NCBI GenBank assembly: GCA_012521525.1
Contig: JAAYMG010000039.1
Location: 1-8,527 of the forward strand
DNA: 8,527 nt
Direction of reading: 5' to 3'
DNA from: Clostridiales bacterium
Lineage (GTDB): Bacteria > Bacillota > Clostridia > Oscillospirales > JAAYOS01
Both the position numbers and the translations under genes were made by a program. The notes under the pieces were generated by a model. That model did not search any database, was not told the DNA's origin, and saw only the letters and a program-made list of their open reading frames with translations. How positions within the stretch are numbered: position 1 is the stretch's first letter; every line of letters starts with the position of its first letter. Of this stretch, positions 7,272 to 8,527 are shown in pieces.

Positions 7272-8527
7272 ATGGATGAAAAACTGAAAGACAACTGGTG
7301 TCCGACCATCGTTGCTTTCCTTTGCAACTGGTGCAGCTATGCCGGAGCAGACCTTGCGGGTACAAGCAGGCTGCAATATCCGCCCAGCATAAGGATCATA
7401 CGGGTCCCCTGCTCCGGAAGGATCAACCCGCAGTATATAATAAGAGCACTGGTAGACGGTGCAGACGGAGTGCTGGTATCGGGCTGCCATCCGGGTGACT
7501 GCCACTATCTGACGGGAAATATGTATGCGAGAAGACGTTTTGTCGTACTGAAACGATTGCTCGACATATGCGGTTTTGAGCCTGAGAGGGTCCAGTTTAC
7601 GTGGGTTTCCGCCTCCGAAGGCGGGAGGTTTGCCCAGGTGGTTGAGAGTATCACTGATACAGTGCGAAAGCTGGGTCCGGCTTTACCTGGTGACATGACA
7701 GCTGTTTCGGAAAGCAATAACCGCTCTGAAAGCGTAACTTCCGTATCTTTGACTGATTTTGACTACCGGGTACAGGAATCGAAAATCCGCATGCTTTCCG
7801 AAGAACTCCTGTCCTCGGGTAAAGTCGATGTTGTTCTGGGTTTCCGGGAAGACACGGACGACGGCGCGCCGGTCCCGCTCTTCGCAAGGACGCGGGAAGA
7901 CCTGCAAAAGCTCGTCTGGAACAGGCATTGCTGGCGGAACCTGTCGCCCTATTTGAAACAGTTGAACGGCAAAGCGGCCATAATTGCCAAACCATGTGAC
8001 AGCCGCGCTATCGTTAACCTTCTTGTTGAAAACCAGCTTAGCAGGGAGAATATCGTTATAATCGGCGTGGAATGCAACGGGATGCTGGACCTGAATGATA
8101 TGCCGATTCGAGGATGTGAAGGTTGCCCGTCAAAAGTGCCGCCTGTTTACGATCATGCGGTCGCGTCAGACGGCGGAAATGAGTTCATGGGTCTTCCCTC
8201 CCCTGCAGATCAGGATAATTCCAACGATACCCGCACAATGAGATCCGTTCATGAGCGGCGAGCCAGGTTCCTGCGGGAAATAGACAAATGCATTTTATGC
8301 TATACCTGCCGGCAAGCCTGCCCCGGATGCTATTGCGCTGCCTGCTTTACGGACAGGAAGATGACGAACTGGCACCAGGCTGACGCCGACCTGGGCGAAA
8401 AAATAGCTTTCCACCTTACAAGGGCAATGCATCTGGCGGGAAGGTGCGTTTCATGCGGCGCATGTGAAAATGTCTGCCCGTCGGGCGTAAACCTCAAGTA
8501 CATTTACGACGGCATAAATGATTTTAT
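7272..8527 (+). CDS. mvhD: Partial MvhD fusion: MvhD, FrhB/FdhB-like domain, dicluster ferredoxin
   Basis: The reading frame is open from the ATG at 7272 to the right edge (418 complete codons); the stop is outside. Residues 1-136 are a well-conserved MvhD/FlpD domain with CNWCSYAGAD (C18, C21), PCSGR (C47) and GCHPGDCHYLTGN (C72, C77). MvhD carries a [2Fe-2S] cluster and feeds electrons to HdrA. A polar linker (about 137-165) follows. Residues about 166-300 resemble the beta subunits of F420-reducing hydrogenase and formate dehydrogenase, with AKPCDSRAIVNLL (C242), a C268 loop and a GCEGC motif (C282, C285). Then come ferredoxin motifs C340-C343-C346-C350 (with extra C353, C355, C358) and C392-C395-C398-C402-P. 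Relatives usually end soon after the last motif, so little is probably missing. Its place right after the HdrA fusion makes it the likely docking partner. The middle-domain call is the least certain; it may bind flavin, but the carrier it serves cannot be read here. Confidence 0.85.
   Translation, partial: MDEKLKDNWCPTIVAFLCNWCSYAGADLAGTSRLQYPPSIRIIRVPCSGRINPQYIIRALVDGADGVLVSGCHPGDCHYLTGNMYARRRFVVLKRLLDICGFEPERVQFTWVSASEGGRFAQVVESITDTVRKLGPALPGDMTAVSESNNRSESVTSVSLTDFDYRVQESKIRMLSEELLSSGKVDVVLGFREDTDDGAPVPLFARTREDLQKLVWNRHCWRNLSPYLKQLNGKAAIIAKPCDSRAIVNLLVENQLSRENIVIIGVECNGMLDLNDMPIRGCEGCPSKVPPVYDHAVASDGGNEFMGLPSPADQDNSNDTRTMRSVHERRARFLREIDKCILCYTCRQACPGCYCAACFTDRKMTNWHQADADLGEKIAFHLTRAMHLAGRCVSCGACENVCPSGVNLKYIYDGINDF

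Overview
This is a tightly packed, single-strand piece of a redox operon. Every supportable gene reads on the + strand, and there is no room for promoters except a 97-base gap at 2692-2788. The set of genes (MetV, MetF, HdrC, HdrA-type and MvhD-type proteins) points to a strictly anaerobic bacterium running a Wood-Ljungdahl-type C1 pathway, such as an acetogen, syntroph, sulfate reducer or uncultured relative. The lineage cannot be fixed from this window. Composition is moderate in G+C and looks uniform. I see no RNA gene, mobile element, CRISPR array or pseudogene.

Layout: (1) 1-629, the 3' end of a gene that starts before the window and ends in a two-cluster ferredoxin plus a divergent MvhD-like domain; it was probably attached to an HdrA-like protein upstream. 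(2) 626-1300, metV, the zinc/iron-sulfur partner of bacterial methylene-tetrahydrofolate reductase. (3) 1297-2247, metF, the catalytic flavoprotein. (4) 2269-2691, a short HdrC-like protein with two [4Fe-4S] motifs. (5) 2789-7267, a 1492-residue HdrA fusion with a complete GltD/NfnB-like NAD(P)H:flavin oxidoreductase inside its first HdrA half, followed by a second HdrA half. (6) 7272 to the right edge, an MvhD domain fused to a probable FrhB/FdhB-like domain and a two-cluster ferredoxin; its stop lies outside the window.

Reading the genes together: MetF with MetV should reduce methylene-tetrahydrofolate to methyl-tetrahydrofolate. HdrC, the HdrA fusion and the MvhD proteins should wire that reaction to other electron carriers. 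A MetFV-HdrABC-MvhD complex is known from the acetogen Moorella thermoacetica and is thought to be a flavin-based bifurcating enzyme. This window looks like a remodelled version. No HdrB is visible, an NAD(P)H module is built into HdrA, and MvhD domains occur at both ends of the cluster, one of them apparently degenerate. The two HdrA halves keep complementary iron-sulfur parts. The fusion architecture, and how it would route electrons from NAD(P)H to methylene-tetrahydrofolate and possibly ferredoxin, is the main point of interest. The electron routing is inference; the domain content is read from the sequence.
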